8,923 nt of DNA from JAUXEH01 sp965602945 (lineage in GTDB: Bacteria; Acidobacteriota; Aminicenantia; Aminicenantales; Aminicenantaceae): NCBI GenBank assembly GCA_965602945.1, contig CBFDBC010000161.1, positions 1 to 8,923 on the forward strand, given 5' to 3'. The translations under genes and the position numbers were made by a program. The notes below the pieces were generated by a model, which made no database searches, had not been told where the DNA came from, and saw only the letters and a list, made by a program, of their open reading frames with translations. Below, piece by piece: positions 1 through 6,115 of this stretch (within the stretch, counting starts at the first letter, position 1; the number at the start of each line of letters is the position of its first letter).

Positions 1-988
1 CGTCGAATTCGATCTGAGCGAAACCCCGCCTCCCCTTTCCCCGGAGCTCTCCGATTCCTGGGCCCGCTTCCCCCTGGGAGTCGCCCACATCCTGCACAGA
101 GAGGGCTTCAAGCTGGGGCGGGGAATCAACGCCGTCCTGTATGGCGACATCCCCGGAGGCGGGATGTCGCGCTCGGCCTCGTTGACCCTCAACCTCATGC
201 TTTCCCTCCTGGATGTGAACGGCATCGCGATCGAGGACGGGTTCCGGATCGTGGACATGGCCCAGGCCGTGGAGACCGACTACATCGGCTCTCCCTGCGG
301 CCAGCTGGACCAGATCATGATCCTGTTCGCCAAGGAGGGATTGGGCACATACTTCCGCCCGCAAAGCCGGTCCGTGGAACATGTGCCTCTGGGAGCAGGG
401 CCGGAGTTCCGTCTCGTGAGCCTGGATACCGGGACCAAGCGGCCAGGTCTGGAGAAGTCCACCTACAGAGTCCGCCGGGCCGAGTGTGAGGAACTGGTGG
501 AACTCCTGCGGCCCGGGTATGGGGTGAATGCCCTTGCCGAGGTCCGCGATGAAGAGACCTATGACCGGATCATGCGGGAGTTCGGGGCTAATCACCCGGA
601 TCTCTGTGCCCGTTTGCGGTACATCTATTCCGCGCAGCAGCGATTCTATGCGATGCTGGAGGCCTGGAAAACGGGGGATATCGCCACCGTGGGGCGGATA
701 TTCCGGGAAGACGGGATCGGCCTGCGGGACGATTACCGGATCTCCGGGCCGGAGCTCGAGGTCATGTGCGACATCGCACGCACGGTCCCGGGTGTGTATG
801 GCGAGCGCATGCTCGGCGGCGGTGACAAGGGAGCCTCCGGCGCTATCGTGGCGTCCGGGGCCGTGGAGGACCTGGCGAAGGCGGTGGACTCCATCTATCC
901 CGGTACATACCCCGACCTGCGCGACAAATATGACGTACATGCGCTGCGGCTCGTACAGGGGATACGGGTGCTGGACGGCCTGCTATAG
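1..988 (+). CDS. Galactokinase-family GHMP kinase, N-terminus outside the window
   Basis: The frame is open from the window edge (first whole codon at base 2) to TAG at 986-988, giving 328 visible residues. About 60-70 residues are missing if it has the usual ~390-400, including the N-terminal sugar-binding motif. Family features seen: a GHMP ATP-loop GGGMSRSAS at visible residues 52-60, the CGQLDQ segment carrying the expected catalytic Asp at residue 103, the block LDTGTKRPGLEKSTYRVRRA, and a glycine-rich GGGDKGASG near the C-terminus. Such enzymes phosphorylate the C1 hydroxyl of galactose or a related sugar in the cytosol using ATP (Leloir-type pathway). The ATP loop has Arg where classical galactokinases have the middle of three Ser, and the third motif is GGGDKGASG rather than GAGFGG. 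The substrate could therefore be another sugar such as an amino sugar or arabinose. Family assignment is firm; the exact substrate is not. An internal ATG at 164 lies inside the ATP loop and is not the start. Confidence 0.85.
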   Translation, partial: VEFDLSETPPPLSPELSDSWARFPLGVAHILHREGFKLGRGINAVLYGDIPGGGMSRSASLTLNLMLSLLDVNGIAIEDGFRIVDMAQAVETDYIGSPCGQLDQIMILFAKEGLGTYFRPQSRSVEHVPLGAGPEFRLVSLDTGTKRPGLEKSTYRVRRAECEELVELLRPGYGVNALAEVRDEETYDRIMREFGANHPDLCARLRYIYSAQQRFYAMLEAWKTGDIATVGRIFREDGIGLRDDYRISGPELEVMCDIARTVPGVYGERMLGGGDKGASGAIVASGAVEDLAKAVDSIYPGTYPDLRDKYDVHALRLVQGIRVLDGLL

Positions 989-992
989 GCGA

Positions 993-1019
993 GGCTCAGC
1001 TTCGGCTTGAAGTTGAGCC
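993..1019 (+). terminator. Stem-loop after the kinase gene, no U-run
   Basis: Two 11-base arms, GGCTCAGCTTC and GAAGTTGAGCC, pair with one G-U and enclose a 5-base loop, starting 5 bases after the kinase stop codon. What follows is CAAAATCAATT, not a U-run, so this is not a classical intrinsic terminator. It may protect the 3' end of the mRNA or act as a weak terminator between the kinase and proline dehydrogenase genes. Confidence 0.4.
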
Positions 1020-1031
1020 CAAAATCAATTA

Positions 1032-1060
1032 TTGTGTAACGTTCATAACGGCCCTAACAT
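1032..1060 (+). promoter_or_regulatory. Possible weak sigma-70 promoter for proline dehydrogenase
   Basis: TTGTGT (1032-1037) and TAACAT (1055-1060) are 17 bases apart and match the -35 and -10 consensus at 3/6 and 4/6 positions. Transcription would start near 1067, leaving a very short leader before the ribosome binding site at 1071. The -10 box falls inside the second copy of the direct repeat listed separately. The match is weak and rests on spacing and position. Confidence 0.25.
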
Positions 1061-1067
1061 TCATAAC
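1037..1067 (+). repeat. Pair of 13-bp direct repeats upstream of proline dehydrogenase
   Basis: TAACGTTCATAAC (1037-1049) and TAACATTCATAAC (1055-1067) differ at one base and lie 18 bases start to start. They fill most of the space between the upstream stem-loop and the ribosome binding site, where an operator would sit. A repressor or activator site is an inference; no cognate regulator gene is visible in the window. Confidence 0.5.
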
Positions 1068-1070
1068 AGA

Positions 1071-1076
1071 AAGGAG
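1071..1076 (+). promoter_or_regulatory. Ribosome binding site that fixes the GTG start of proline dehydrogenase
   Basis: AAGGAG lies six bases before the GTG at 1083. The open frame extends upstream to a TTG at 1032, but that codon has no comparable site, and the extra 17 codons would cover the repeats and the ribosome binding site itself. Confidence 0.8.
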
Positions 1077-1082
1077 TATCCT

Positions 1083-1994
1083 GTGGGACTTAAAAAATTC
1101 ATCATCAACCTGGCGCCCACCGCCCTTGTCCAGGTCTTTGCCAACCCCTATGTGGCAGGCGACAGCATCGAAAAAGCGATAAGCGCCGCCAAGGGCTTCT
1201 GGGACGAACGCAAGGTCTGCTCCACCATCGACCTGCTGGGAGAAGAGATCGAGAACGACGAGGAGGTCGACTACACGGTAGGCGTGTACACACGTCTGAT
1301 CGACGCCCTGGGAGAGCAGGAGTTCGCCACCATCTCGCTCAAGCCCACACAGCTCGGCAGCCACCGCTCGACCGAACACTGTCAAAAGGTGATCGCGGGG
1401 ATCGTCGCCCACGCCGAGAAATACGGCACGAAGGTCACCCTGGACATGGAGGATCACACACTGACCGACATGACTCTGGAGATCTTCCGGAATATCAAGC
1501 AAGACCACCCCACCTTCGGGACGGTGCTGCAGTCGCGCCTGTTCCGGACGGACGATGACATCAAGTCCCTGGCCGGACTCAATGCCCGCATCCGGCACTG
1601 TATCGGGATCTACAACGAACCCAAGGCCATTGCCATGCAGCACAAGCCCGAGATGAAGAAGAAACTGCTCGAACAGGTCGAGGTGCTGTTCAAAGAGGGG
1701 CACTATCCCGAGATCGCCACGCACGACAAAGCCGCGCTGGACGAGGCCATCAACATCGCCGAGCGGCTGAACATAAAGAAGGACCAGTACGAGGTCCAGA
1801 TGCTCATGGGGGTTCCCATGGGGGATTATCAGGATAAGCTGGTGAAAAACGGGATCACGGTTCGCCTGTATGTGCCGTTCGCGGAAAAGTGGGTGTATGC
1901 CACGGCCTATGCCAAGCGCCGGCTGGCCGCCAATCCCGCCATGGCGATCTACATCACCAAGAACCTGCTGCAGAAGCTCACCGGCAAGCGGTAA
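1083..1994 (+). CDS. Proline dehydrogenase, monofunctional
   Basis: This FAD enzyme oxidises L-proline to pyrroline-5-carboxylate, the first step of proline catabolism, usually peripheral to the membrane and passing electrons to quinone. The 303-residue length from the GTG start fits single-domain bacterial proline dehydrogenases (about 300-310). Barrel landmarks in order: SLKPTQLG with the expected substrate-binding Lys87; VTLDMEDH with Asp121; GTVLQSRLFRT (146-156); IATHD (211-215); YEVQMLMGV (236-244); RLYVPF with Tyr263; and the paired Arg279-Arg280 expected to hold the proline carboxylate. The usual RLVKGAY segment reads RHCIGIY (171-177), so its conserved Lys is replaced. That makes this a divergent branch, and activity on proline is likely but not certain. 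No pyrroline-5-carboxylate dehydrogenase gene is nearby. The gene appears to be transcribed alone, between a stem-loop and a strong terminator. A 330-codon antisense frame over it is a composition shadow. Confidence 0.9.
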   Translation: MGLKKFIINLAPTALVQVFANPYVAGDSIEKAISAAKGFWDERKVCSTIDLLGEEIENDEEVDYTVGVYTRLIDALGEQEFATISLKPTQLGSHRSTEHCQKVIAGIVAHAEKYGTKVTLDMEDHTLTDMTLEIFRNIKQDHPTFGTVLQSRLFRTDDDIKSLAGLNARIRHCIGIYNEPKAIAMQHKPEMKKKLLEQVEVLFKEGHYPEIATHDKAALDEAINIAERLNIKKDQYEVQMLMGVPMGDYQDKLVKNGITVRLYVPFAEKWVYATAYAKRRLAANPAMAIYITKNLLQKLTGKR

Positions 1995-2004
1995 TATAAG
2001 ATAT

Positions 2005-2051
2005 AAAGGGGAGTGGTCCAATTAAGTCCTATAATTGGACCACTCCCCTTT
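2005..2051. terminator. Bidirectional terminator, 20-bp perfect hairpin
   Basis: Arms 2005-2024 and 2032-2051 are perfectly complementary over 20 bases, with a 7-base loop (AGTCCTA). The plus strand continues into TTTTATTT and the minus strand into TTTATATC, so it can end both the proline dehydrogenase transcript and the converging sigma-operon transcript. It begins 10 bases after the proline dehydrogenase stop and touches the stop codon of the zinc-ribbon gene (2051-2053). Confidence 0.85.
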
Positions 2052-2587
2052 TATTTCAGCTTGTGGCCGCAGTGCGGGCAGGCCTTCCAATCCTCTTCTG
2101 TCGGCCTGGCGCATCCGGGGCACACCGCGTGCACTGCAGCCCCGCAGTAGGGACAGAAGGCGAACCCGGGTGCGACCGGTTTCTGACACTGCGGGCAGGG
2201 CTGCGCTGTGACCACCTCTTTGGGTGGTTCCTTACCCGGATCGGAGCGCACGATCAGATAGATCAGGAGCCCGATCAGGTTCCCTATGAACACCAGCAGC
2301 GCCCATAACACCCCGTTCATGCCCCGGCTTTCCGCGTCCCGATAGACCCATATGACAACAGCGATCCAGACCAGGAACAGGACAAACGAGATGAAGGACA
2401 TTCCCCAGGACCGGGGGAACCACGGGTTGATGTTGATCGCCTGCATTCCAGGCATCTTGACTATGTGGGCCGCTCCGGTAAACACGCCCAGAGGGGCCAG
2501 GATGAGCGGCGTCATTCGCAGGCTCAGGAATACGATTACCAGGACTAAAAGGATGAGACCGACGGTCTTACCTGTGGATGTGGCCAT
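2051..2587 (-). CDS. Membrane protein with PLDc_N-like region and C-terminal double zinc ribbon
   Basis: The protein has 178 residues. Hydrophobic segments at about 8-33, 64-83 and 92-114 suggest three membrane spans. The stretch VYRDAESRGMNG followed by a hydrophobic GLLIYLIVR resembles the PLDc_N (phospholipase D nuclease N-terminal) family, which, despite its name, has no catalytic residues. The C-terminus has four CxxC pairs, at C131/C134, C145/C148, C156/C159 and C170/C173, forming two zinc ribbons of the DZANK type that would face the cytosol. ATG at 2587 follows a strong AGGAGG six bases upstream. It lies 80 bases downstream of the anti-sigma gene on the same strand, so it may belong to the sigma operon. 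Its role is unknown: it could be an envelope-stress effector, a scaffold, or a co-sensor with the anti-sigma factor. The fold description is solid; the function is not assigned. Confidence 0.8.
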   Translation of the reverse strand: MATSTGKTVGLILLVLVIVFLSLRMTPLILAPLGVFTGAAHIVKMPGMQAININPWFPRSWGMSFISFVLFLVWIAVVIWVYRDAESRGMNGVLWALLVFIGNLIGLLIYLIVRSDPGKEPPKEVVTAQPCPQCQKPVAPGFAFCPYCGAAVHAVCPGCARPTEEDWKACPHCGHKLK

Positions 2588-2603
2588 GTTATACCTCCTC
2601 GAT

Positions 2604-2631
2604 CATGTCCCCGATAATCCTCTGGGACATG
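2604..2631 (-). repeat. Inverted repeat in the leader of the zinc-ribbon gene
   Basis: CATGTCCC and GGGACATG form a perfect 8-bp stem with a 12-base spacer, ending three bases before the GAGGAGG region of the downstream gene. In the transcript it would be a hairpin just 5' of the ribosome binding site. In DNA it could be an operator. There is no U-run, so it is not a standard terminator. Confidence 0.45.
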
Positions 2632-2667
2632 CCGCTCAATTTATTTGTGATATCGTGATATTCAGGT

Positions 2668-3177
2668 TCAGGATGCATGCGCATCTCCGTGATTCCATGT
2701 CGATTGTGATCCCTTCCGCCGCAGCGTCCGGATCAGCAGGGGCGAAAGCACCAGCATGGCCGCGTTCTGTAGGAGCAGTGCGACAAATGTCGCGGCCAGG
2801 AAGGAGCCGGTCTTGTCCAGGACGTCCTGCAGGCCCCAGGCCATGATCACGGTTGTGAGTACGAGCAGGACCGGGATGGCCGCCCAGATGTACCTGGGTA
2901 TGGAGAACGAGCCCCAGCGGGGGGGGAGCGGTTCGGGTGCACCGTGGCGCACTGCGCCCGTATTCCCGATGAACGCCCGGACCCGGGCGTCGACCGTGCC
3001 GGAGGGGGCAGGATGCGACAGCTCCTTCACGCCGCGACGGACAGATCCCAGGCTTTCCCGGAAGCGGGCACATCTCTCGCATTGGGCAAGATGTTCGTCC
3101 ACTTCTTGACGCACACCCGGCGTGAGATCTCGCCCGGCGTCGTCGATGACCAGGTGTCGAACGTCTCTACAGCGCAT
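2668..3177 (-). CDS. Anti-sigma factor with N-terminal zinc finger (ZAS/zf-HC2 type)
   Basis: The 169-residue protein begins with Cys3 and carries HLAQCERC (H29, C33, C36), the HxxxCxxC signature of zinc-binding anti-sigma domains that hold ECF sigma factors inactive in the cytosol. Two hydrophobic segments follow at about 97-115 and 126-148, with a short loop between them, so most of the chain stays cytosolic and no large periplasmic sensor domain is visible. The C-terminal tail after the second span is basic (RTLRRK). Its ATG overlaps the sigma gene by 11 bases (3167-3177), with AAGGAG seven bases upstream inside the sigma coding end, which suggests translational coupling and one-to-one pairing. 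Release could be by zinc loss, oxidation or regulated proteolysis; the sequence does not tell which. Confidence 0.82.
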   Translation of the reverse strand: MRCRDVRHLVIDDAGRDLTPGVRQEVDEHLAQCERCARFRESLGSVRRGVKELSHPAPSGTVDARVRAFIGNTGAVRHGAPEPLPPRWGSFSIPRYIWAAIPVLLVLTTVIMAWGLQDVLDKTGSFLAATFVALLLQNAAMLVLSPLLIRTLRRKGSQSTWNHGDAHAS

Positions 3178-3769
3178 TGTTGACTCCTTCGATTGCGGTT
3201 TGCGGCTGATAGGCCGCCAGTTCCTTCTGGAGGCGGCGAACGGCCCGGTACATCAGGGACTTGACCGTGCCTATGGGCATCCCCAGGATGTCGCAGATCT
3301 CCAGCTGTTTGAAGCCCGACACCTCCTTGAGCACGAAGACCTGCCGCTGCCTTTCCGGCAGCTGTTCGATGGCCCGATCGAGGTCGCGGCCCAGGTCCGA
3401 CCGGAAGCCCTCGTCCCGGCTCCCTGAGGTTTTTTCTCCGGCTTCACCCTCTGTTTCGATCTCGGATCCCTGGTGTTTGTGGAAAAGGAAGACACTCCGT
3501 ACCCGTTTCTTGCGCAGGTTGTCCCTGTGCAGGTTGGTGACGATCGTGAAGATCCAGGTCTTGAGGCTCCGCATGTTGACCTTCTCCGGGAGATGCCGGA
3601 TGATCCGCATCCAAGCCTCCTGAAACAGGTCTTCGGCTTCCCCCCGGTCCCGGGTCAGGTAGTAGGCAAAGCTGAAGACCGCCGACCGGTACTGGTCATA
3701 AAGCTCTTCTAAACAGGGCGGGGCTTCCCACACCGCATCGGGGAATGTCCGGCCGTTGGCTTTCGTCAC
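3167..3769 (-). CDS. RNA polymerase ECF sigma factor (sigma-70 family)
   Basis: This 200-residue protein directs RNA polymerase to its own promoter class when freed from its anti-sigma partner. Region 2 covers about residues 20-88, with LYDQYRSAVFSFAYYLTRD, the DLFQEAW core-binding helix, and RSLKTWIFTIVTNLHRDNLR, which resembles the -10 recognition part. A charged, Glu-rich linker spans about 100-128. Region 4 covers about 129-182, with LPERQRQVFVLKEVSG and a helix-turn-helix at FKQLEICDILGMPIGTVKS that reads the -35 box. There is no region 1.1 or 3, as expected for the ECF group. The start is GTG at 3769, with GGAG six bases upstream. The overlapping anti-sigma gene follows, and an ECF-like promoter motif lies about 35 bases upstream of the start. 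Confidence 0.92.
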   Translation of the reverse strand: MTKANGRTFPDAVWEAPPCLEELYDQYRSAVFSFAYYLTRDRGEAEDLFQEAWMRIIRHLPEKVNMRSLKTWIFTIVTNLHRDNLRKKRVRSVFLFHKHQGSEIETEGEAGEKTSGSRDEGFRSDLGRDLDRAIEQLPERQRQVFVLKEVSGFKQLEICDILGMPIGTVKSLMYRAVRRLQKELAAYQPQTAIEGVNNAL

Positions 3770-3804
3770 ACAGGTCTCCAGTTCTCTCCAGAAGTCACTA
3801 GCAT

Positions 3805-3829
3805 AAACGTTTCTGCCGCCTAAAAGTTC
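3805..3829 (-). promoter_or_regulatory. Putative ECF-type promoter, likely autoregulatory
   Basis: Read on the minus strand, GAAC (3829-3826) is followed after exactly 16 bases by CGTTT (3809-3805). This is the AAC-N16-CGT layout of many ECF promoters, such as those of the Bacillus sigma-W type. The expected transcription start lies about 25-30 bases before the sigma GTG. Autoregulation is the family norm and is inferred here. TATGCT just downstream could instead serve as a sigma-70 -10 box, but its -35 (AACTTT) is poor. Confidence 0.45.
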
Positions 3830-3866
3830 TAGAGATGATTATTCCTGAAGCCGGCCCTGTTTTCAA

Positions 3867-3981
3867 CCGATACTCGAAGTAAAGGAGTGATCGGCTGATG
3901 ACGAAACATCCCTCTTGCTGTCGGGAGGGCGGGAACATTGAGGGGGAGGTAGGATGGCTAGCGGCGGTGGCCGCCCTTTTT
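3867..3981 (+). ncRNA. Candidate structured small RNA ending in a terminator-like hairpin
   Basis: On the plus strand three hairpins follow one another. First is 3867-3894 (CCGAT, ACTC / GAGT, ATCGG with one bulged G). Second is 3910-3929 (CCCTC / GAGGG, 10-base loop). Third is 3961-3974 (GCGGC-GGTG-GCCGC) followed by CCTTTTT to 3981. The U-run is on the plus strand only, yet both flanking genes are on the minus strand, so the terminator has no obvious owner unless a plus-strand transcript exists. No convincing promoter was found. A leader or a 3' element of the minus-strand genes is an alternative. Confidence 0.22.
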
Positions 3982-4005
3982 GTTATTTCCCTTCGATGGT
4001 TTTGA
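3898..4005 (+). CDS. Candidate 35-residue small membrane protein
   Basis: ATG at 3898 opens a 35-codon frame ending at TGA 4003-4005. AAAGGAG at 3881-3887 is a good ribosome binding sequence but rather far (10 bases) from the ATG, and part of it lies in the 3867-3894 hairpin. The product has a polar, Cys-Cys containing N-terminus and one hydrophobic segment (WLAAVAALFVISLRW) long enough to cross or enter a membrane. It runs antisense to the last seven codons of the aminopeptidase gene, and the terminator-like hairpin lies within it, which argues against full-length transcription. I do not recognise it. Confidence 0.15.
   Translation: MTKHPSCCREGGNIEGEVGWLAAVAALFVISLRWF
3961..3981 (+). terminator. 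Terminator-like hairpin with U5, plus-strand orientation
   Basis: A 5-bp GC stem (GCGGC / GCCGC, or the alternative GGCGG / CCGCC register) is followed by TTTTT at 3977-3981 on the plus strand. It lies directly beyond the aminopeptidase stop codon but points the wrong way for that gene: on the minus strand the run is A, before the stem. The stem is short, so strength is doubtful. Confidence 0.35.
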
Positions 4006-6115
4006 TTGCGGATTCCGCCGAACGGCGGAGGATGTTGCGCGGCGATGCCATCTCCGCCGCCTTCCTGAGGAAAGGGATGTGGGAACGGTCGCCGCAGCGC
4101 CCCAGGGAGTTCAGGGCTTCGGCCTGGGCCGCATAGCTGTCGTCTTTTTCGAATCGTCCAGTGAAAAATCTGGCCAGGGTCGGATCTTCATAGCTCCCCA
4201 GGATGCGCAAAGCCGAGGTCCTCACCCGTGAGTTTTCGTCCATGCTGCGGTCCTGGAAAAAGGATACGAGGCTGCTGTCCTTCTTCGTTCCCAGTGCTTC
4301 GATCACGCCGACACGGACGCTCCAGAAAGGATCTTCCTTGGCGGCTATCTGGAATGCGGTCTTTACCTCAGGCATTCCGGATTCGTCAGCCAGCTCAGAG
4401 GCCGCCCACATGCGCCCGATGACATCGTCGTGCATCAACTGATACAGAAGCTCTTCGCGGCTCTTTTCGAAGGTCCATTCCTTAAGCAGATGATTGCCCT
4501 CGTCGAACCGGACCATCAAGGGCCTTTGATCGCAATCCAACGTGAATTCCTCCTCCCCGTCTTCGATCCAGAGGCGGTGGGAGTTATGGCCTTCAGCTGT
4601 CGTGATCCCGATGATAACCGGAGTCCGGTGGATGGGGATTCCCCGGGTCGTGTCCTGGATCTGCCTGACGGTCATGACCACTCGGCCCTTCCCGGCATCC
4701 CATCTGTATCGGATATCGAACACGGGGTGACCCGCCTTGAAGACCCACTGCTCGAAGAACCAGTCCAGGTTCCGGCCGGTGGCTTCTTTGACGGCGGTCA
4801 TGAGCTGGAAGGTGTCCACGGCCTGATAGGCGTGCTTGTGGAGGAAATGGGAGAGTGAGCGAAAGAAAGGCTTGTCTCCCATGACGAAGCGCATCATGTT
4901 CAGGATGGTCGCACCCTTGGGATAGGAGTGGGAGTCCATGACCTCCCAGGGGCGGTTGTAGCGATTGAACACCAGGGGGCGCATGTAGCGGGCGCGTGCC
5001 TCCCTGAGGTAGCTGTCCTTCTTGCGTTTCAGGTTCACCGCGCCTTCGTCCTCCCCCTTGTCGTGCCGGGACCACAGGTATTCCGCGAAGGTGGCGAAAC
5101 TCTCGCTGAGCCACACGTGGCTCCATGTGCGCGCGGTCACCATGTCTCCCCACCACATATGGGCCAGCTCGTGTGCCACCAGGCTTTCACTGGAGAAATC
5201 CTGCTCCGCCCGTTCGTCATGGATGGTGCCGTGTCCCAGCACCGTGGCCGAGGTGTTCTCGATCCCGCCCCCGGACCCGGCCACACAGATCTGGTCATAC
5301 TTGGCCCAGGGATAGGGGAAATCGAACACCGTGCTGAAGAAGTCGATCATTAGTGGTGTCTTCTGGAAGCTGCGCATCGCGTGGGGCACGTCCTTCTTGT
5401 AGACCCAGTAATTGACCGGCAGGTCGTCCAGGCTGTCCTCGATCAGCTCGTAGGGTCCTACGGTCATCGTGATGCAGTATGCCGGGTGCGGTTTTTCCTG
5501 GGTCCAGTGCCACGTCCGATATCCCTCCCTCTCACTCTCGGTAACGCCCTTCAGCCGGCCGTTGGACAATACCTTGTCGTCGTCCCTTACCGTGGCGATA
5601 ACCTCGTTTGTAACCCGGTCGTTAGGGAAGTCATAACAGGGGAACCAGTGGTGGTTGTTCTCCGGCCAGCCGTAGGTGTTGATCTGTTCTGGATGGGTCT
5701 CGGCTGCATCCAGGAACTTGACGCCGTTGCGGGCGTGCTGCCCCTCAAAATCGACCGAGAAGGTGACCTCTTCGTGGTAGGGGATCGGTTCATCCCAGCG
5801 GACGATGAGATGCCGGTCCGTCTGTTCGAAGGCGAGAGGCTCACCCTTGGCATCCCGGGCTGCGGTCACGGTGTGGGTCTCGGAATCGAGCACGCATTCC
5901 CTGAAATCGTCTGAGAGCGGCTTCAGGGTGATGGTGTTCGTCCCCCGGTATGTCTTCCGCTCCCGGTCGAACCGGAACTCCAACCGGTAGTGCAGCGCGT
6001 CATAGTCCCGGCTCCGTTCGAACCGCTCAGGGCGGGAATAGATGTCGATCTGCTGGGCAAAAATGGCTGGGAAAACAAAAAGAGCGGCCAGAACAAGGAT
6101 CGGGATTCTTTTCAT
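3983..6115 (-). CDS. Secreted M1 family zinc aminopeptidase with C-terminal HEAT-like repeats
   Basis: This enzyme removes N-terminal residues from peptides using one zinc ion. The 710-residue protein starts with a signal peptide (KR, then a hydrophobic core to about residue 19, likely cut after Ala20, before QQ), so it acts outside the cytoplasm. An N-terminal beta domain spans about 30-230. The catalytic domain has the exopeptidase motif GGIEN (283-287; Ile replaces the usual Met), the zinc site HELAH (315-319) with the third ligand Glu338 after 18 residues, and a YPKG motif giving the expected catalytic Tyr398. Residues about 555-708 form helical repeats of the HEAT type (for example SVRVGVIEALGTKKD, SRVRTSALRILGSYED). 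ATG at 6115 is supported by GGAG seven bases upstream and by the signal peptide. It follows folD after a 131-bp gap on the same strand. A role in nutrient peptide breakdown fits, but the substrate is unknown. Confidence 0.93.
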   Translation of the reverse strand: MKRIPILVLAALFVFPAIFAQQIDIYSRPERFERSRDYDALHYRLEFRFDRERKTYRGTNTITLKPLSDDFRECVLDSETHTVTAARDAKGEPLAFEQTDRHLIVRWDEPIPYHEEVTFSVDFEGQHARNGVKFLDAAETHPEQINTYGWPENNHHWFPCYDFPNDRVTNEVIATVRDDDKVLSNGRLKGVTESEREGYRTWHWTQEKPHPAYCITMTVGPYELIEDSLDDLPVNYWVYKKDVPHAMRSFQKTPLMIDFFSTVFDFPYPWAKYDQICVAGSGGGIENTSATVLGHGTIHDERAEQDFSSESLVAHELAHMWWGDMVTARTWSHVWLSESFATFAEYLWSRHDKGEDEGAVNLKRKKDSYLREARARYMRPLVFNRYNRPWEVMDSHSYPKGATILNMMRFVMGDKPFFRSLSHFLHKHAYQAVDTFQLMTAVKEATGRNLDWFFEQWVFKAGHPVFDIRYRWDAGKGRVVMTVRQIQDTTRGIPIHRTPVIIGITTAEGHNSHRLWIEDGEEEFTLDCDQRPLMVRFDEGNHLLKEWTFEKSREELLYQLMHDDVIGRMWAASELADESGMPEVKTAFQIAAKEDPFWSVRVGVIEALGTKKDSSLVSFFQDRSMDENSRVRTSALRILGSYEDPTLARFFTGRFEKDDSYAAQAEALNSLGRCGDRSHIPFLRKAAEMASPRNILRRSAESAIKTIEGK

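Noticed and set aside
1029..2021. A 330-codon minus-strand frame opposite proline dehydrogenase
   Set aside because: It is antisense to a gene with clear family motifs, its product is low-complexity and resembles nothing I know, and long antisense frames are common in GC-rich genes.
2636..3082. A 148-codon minus-strand frame overlapping the anti-sigma gene
   Set aside because: It is the +1 shadow of the anti-sigma frame. Only the 2668-3177 frame has the HxxxCxxC finger, the membrane spans and a coupled ribosome site.
4430..4858. A 142-codon plus-strand frame, plus other frames of 60-190 codons, inside the aminopeptidase gene
   Set aside because: These are shadows of the M1 reading frame, with no ribosome sites of note and no recognisable domains.
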